A model generated the notes under the pieces. The model searched no databases and was not told the origin of the DNA. It was given only the letters and a program-made list of their open reading frames with translations. The position numbers and the translations under genes are program-made. Positions 6,130 through 7,593 of a DNA stretch of 7,593 nt are shown here, piece after piece. Positions within the stretch are counted from its first letter, which is position 1. Every line of letters begins with the position of its first letter. This DNA comes from Lachnospiraceae bacterium (lineage in GTDB: Bacteria > Bacillota > Clostridia > Lachnospirales > Lachnospiraceae), in assembly GCA_900752065.1 (NCBI GenBank), contig CAADTT010000152.1, positions 1 through 7,593 of the forward strand, written 5' to 3'.

Positions 6130-6712
6130 AAATCTTTTGGCAGTGACAAACAGGAAACTGTGCACCATTCCGTTTCTGGAGCAGGTGGAGCGACTGGCAG
6201 CCTGCCATCCTGCGGGGATCATTCTGCGGGAGAAAGATCTGACAGAGGAGGAGTATCAGGATCTGGCAGAGCAGGTGCTCGCTGTCTGCCAAAAATACCA
6301 GACGACCTGTATTCTTCATACATGGCCGGAAGTCTCCCGGAGGCTTGGCTGTCCGAATATCCATCTGCCTCTGTGGAAGCTGCGCGAGTCCGCAGAAAAG
6401 CTGGCAGGGTTTGAAAAAATCGGAGCGTCGATCCATTCTGCGGACGAGGCAAGGGAGGCTACAAGCCTGGGAGCTACCTACCTGACGGCAGGACATATTT
6501 TCCTGACAGACTGTAAAAAGGGAGTTCCCGCCAGAGGACTGGGATTTTTAAGAGAAGTGTGTGAAACCGTTTCCATTCCCGTCTACGGCATCGGGGGTAT
6601 CACGGAAGAAAATGCCGATGCTGTAATGCGGTGCGGGGCAGCAGGATATTGTGTGATGTCAGGGGTGATGAGAAGTGAAATAGCGTTTTCCCGTGACAGA
6701 GATTTATTATAG
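6110..6712 (+). CDS. tenI: Thiazole tautomerase TenI-like protein (ThiE paralogue)
   Basis: This is a 200-residue protein of the ThiE/TenI TIM-barrel fold. The ThiE signature DGVHLGQED is replaced by NIHLPLWKL (83-91), and the ThiE NDR motif is missing, so coupling activity is unlikely. The segment AGHIFLTDCKKG (127-138) closely resembles the GHxFxTDCKKG loop that I recall for Bacillus subtilis TenI, including the histidine (H129 here) used for isomerising the ThiG product to the aromatic thiazole carboxylate. SIHSADEA (108-115), YGIGGITEENA (159-169) and VMSGVMRS (182-189) also fit. Automatic annotation may call it thiamine phosphate synthase. The start overlaps the thiH end. ATG 6110 is used here and ATG 6116 is an equally plausible alternative. 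Neither has a strong ribosome-binding site, so expression probably depends on translation of thiH. Confidence 0.87.
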   Translation: MIMYTFKNLLAVTNRKLCTIPFLEQVERLAACHPAGIILREKDLTEEEYQDLAEQVLAVCQKYQTTCILHTWPEVSRRLGCPNIHLPLWKLRESAEKLAGFEKIGASIHSADEAREATSLGATYLTAGHIFLTDCKKGVPARGLGFLREVCETVSIPVYGIGGITEENADAVMRCGAAGYCVMSGVMRSEIAFSRDRDLL

Positions 6713-6733
6713 GAAACTTCGTTCCCTGCTAAA

Positions 6734-6781
6734 GCATAAAAAAAGCCAGAAATCAGCTTTGCTGTCTGGCTTTTTTTATGC
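6734..6781. terminator. Bidirectional intrinsic terminator between tenI and the convergent gene
   Basis: A perfect 17-bp inverted repeat pairs 6734-6750 with 6765-6781. The stem has a GC-rich core (GCCAGA/TCTGGC) flanked by A7 on one side and T7 on the other, plus a small inner hairpin CAGC-TTT-GCTG. It has a U-run on both strands, as expected for a terminator serving tenI and the - strand gene that ends at 6815. Confidence 0.92.
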
Positions 6782-6814
6782 CTGAGTATGCAGAAGGGGC
6801 TGCCGTCGTCCATT

Positions 6815-7381
6815 TTACTTCTGAAGGATTTTCTGGCACTGCCAGAGAAAGAAGAGATACAGCAATCCTGCGGCAATGGCGATGCCGACAGCAGCAATAT
6901 CCATCCACTCGCTGGTGAAGATCGTCTCCGGTGCATTTGCCAGAAGCGTCCTGGCGATGGAGAGCAGATCGCTGAACATGAAAAGCTTCCAGACGGCAGC
7001 AGAGCGCTCTTTCAAAGAAACATCCATGCGTTCTACCAGTGTGCCTGTGGTTGTGCAGATATGATAGACCATCAAAAGATTCACCAGATAAATGCCGCAC
7101 TGCAGAAGAAGGCTGACGGTTGCAGGCAGAGCGGTCAGTTGACTGTAGCTGTAAGCGAGGGCAACTGCCACGCTGATGCCTGTAAGATAGAAAGCGGTGC
7201 GGTACTTAGGTTCCGCCTTCATCATTGTGTACAGGGCATAAACGGAGATCATAGCAGAAGCAAGTGACACGACCCATCCCAGTATGTTAATGAGGGATAG
7301 AAAACTTAAAATCTCAGCCATAAAAAGGTAGTAAAGACCTCTGCCGACTGTGCGGTTGTGGGCTTTGAAATCATGGTTCAT
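6815..7381 (-). CDS. Small multi-pass membrane protein of unknown function
   Basis: I do not recognise the family. The 188-residue protein has a short hydrophilic N-terminus (MNHDFKAHNRTVGRG) followed by several hydrophobic segments, roughly 15-32, 33-53, 64-80, 86-109 and 160-181, with a weaker one around 130-148. It is therefore an integral membrane protein with about five or six spans. A charged loop (TTGTLVERMDVSLKERSAA, about 111-129) lies between spans. There is no signal peptide cleavage site, cysteine cluster or catalytic motif that I can see. The start at 7381 is chosen because AAAGGAG lies 10 nt upstream on the - strand. A longer frame to 7456 would begin upstream of the likely -10 element. 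It is convergent with the thiamin genes and has its own promoter, so a functional link to thiamin (such as transport) is not supported. Coding status is likely given the start signals and flanking terminator. Confidence 0.8.
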   Translation of the reverse strand: MNHDFKAHNRTVGRGLYYLFMAEILSFLSLINILGWVVSLASAMISVYALYTMMKAEPKYRTAFYLTGISVAVALAYSYSQLTALPATVSLLLQCGIYLVNLLMVYHICTTTGTLVERMDVSLKERSAAVWKLFMFSDLLSIARTLLANAPETIFTSEWMDIAAVGIAIAAGLLYLFFLWQCQKILQK

Positions 7382-7391
7382 AGTTTGCGAA

Positions 7392-7398
7392 CTCCTTT
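7392..7398 (-). promoter_or_regulatory. Ribosome-binding site of the membrane protein gene
   Basis: On the - strand this reads AAAGGAG, 10 nt before the ATG at 7381. It selects this start over the upstream in-frame ATGs at 7414 and 7456. Confidence 0.75.
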
Positions 7399-7439
7399 CT
7401 GTGATAGAATCCATTATGGTATCTTTTGAACATGATGAC

Positions 7440-7448
7440 AGTATAGCA
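7440..7448 (-). promoter_or_regulatory. Extended -10 promoter of the membrane protein gene
   Basis: Read on the - strand this is TGC-TATACT, an extended -10 element with five of six matches to TATAAT. Transcription would start near 7433, giving a leader of about 50 nt. No good -35 hexamer sits 16-18 bp upstream, which is common for extended -10 promoters. The region just upstream is A/T-rich. Confidence 0.6.
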
Positions 7449-7496
7449 CATTTCAACAGAAAATGAGGATTTTTTTTACCGTTTCGCAGTCAACTC

Positions 7497-7525
7497 GTAA
7501 CAGTTCAGACAAGCTGACCTGTTAC
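7497..7525. repeat. Imperfect palindrome near the right edge
   Basis: GTAACAG-T-TCAG (7497-7508) pairs with CTGA-C-CTGTTAC (7514-7525), giving 11 of 12 pairs and the loop ACAAG. No T-run follows on either strand. It sits upstream of the membrane protein promoter and abuts a second palindrome. Its role is unknown: it could be an operator or part of a repeat element. Confidence 0.5.
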
Positions 7526-7526
7526 A

Positions 7527-7569
7527 TGCAAAAATCCATTGAAAATCGCTTCGCGATGGGATTTTTGCA
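7527..7569. repeat. Long palindromic element at the right edge
   Basis: TGCAAAAATCC (7527-7537) and GGATTTTTGCA (7559-7569) form a perfect 11-bp stem enclosing a second hairpin ATCGC-TTC-GCGAT (7545-7557). The nested layout, and the AAAA-CGCT-CGCGA core, resemble the sequence at positions 1-24, which suggests a dispersed intergenic repeat family. The run of T in the stem could also let it act as a terminator for a gene beyond the window. Confidence 0.55.
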
Positions 7570-7593
7570 CTCCTGAATCATATTCTTACGGTC

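Noticed and set aside
6788..7267. 159-codon + strand frame opposite the membrane protein gene
   Set aside because: It starts right after the terminator without promoter or ribosome-binding site, and its product is a low-hydrophobicity shadow of the - strand gene, whose membrane-span pattern and start signals are convincing.
7300..7325. CTGAGA on the - strand as a possible TPP aptamer fragment
   Set aside because: It lies inside the membrane protein coding region and no second aptamer segment follows.
7382..7456. Longer start for the membrane protein at 7456 or 7414
   Set aside because: The 7456 start is upstream of the likely -10 element, the 7414 start lacks a good site, and AAAGGAG correctly precedes 7381.
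1..7593. CRISPR array, tRNA, rRNA, transposase or phage gene
   Set aside because: No regularly spaced repeats, cloverleaf, rRNA segment or mobile-element protein can be recognised.

Overview
The window holds one thiamin (vitamin B1) biosynthesis gene cluster on the + strand, ordered thiC-thiD-thiE-thiS-thiF-thiG-thiH-tenI (171-6712). It is followed by a strong bidirectional terminator and one convergent - strand gene for a small membrane protein of unknown function (6815-7381). Four features suggest an anaerobic member of the Clostridia: the oxygen-sensitive tyrosine lyase ThiH instead of the glycine oxidase ThiO, the short form of ThiC, the short ThiF, and strong GGAGG-type ribosome-binding sites. 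The moderately GC-rich, Lachnospiraceae-like codon use and palindromic intergenic sequences fit a gut Lachnospiraceae. That family placement is inference, since no marker gene is present.

Layout. Positions 1-170 are a heavily folded leader with an intrinsic-terminator-like hairpin (71-96). No TPP riboswitch aptamer can be recognised here or in the two other gaps of the cluster. The genes fall into three tightly packed blocks: thiC-thiD-thiE (each pair overlapping), thiS-thiF (overlapping), and thiG-thiH-tenI (14 nt gap, then a 20 bp overlap). The blocks are separated by 149 bp (3030-3178) and 166 bp (4021-4186), and both gaps contain hairpins. The first also has a terminator-like T-run and a weak promoter candidate. 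The second has a 10-bp perfect hairpin and a possible 31-codon leader ORF that overlaps the thiG start. After tenI comes a 17-bp-stem terminator (6734-6781). The right end (7382-7593) has the extended -10 promoter of the membrane protein gene and two further palindromes.

How the genes work together. ThiC makes HMP-P from the purine intermediate AIR, and ThiD phosphorylates it to HMP-PP. ThiF adenylates the C-terminus of the sulfur carrier ThiS. ThiH makes dehydroglycine from tyrosine. ThiG joins ThiS thiocarboxylate, dehydroglycine and deoxyxylulose phosphate into the thiazole, TenI isomerises it to the aromatic carboxylate, and ThiE couples both halves to thiamin phosphate. Both branches of de novo synthesis are therefore encoded here. 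The final kinase ThiL, the cysteine desulfurase and salvage enzymes such as ThiM are not in the window.

The core is a known pathway and I see no clear sign of a new system. The points most worth a second look are the hydrophilic insertion in ThiD, the structured gaps between gene blocks, the lack of a visible TPP riboswitch, and the related palindromic elements at both ends of the window.
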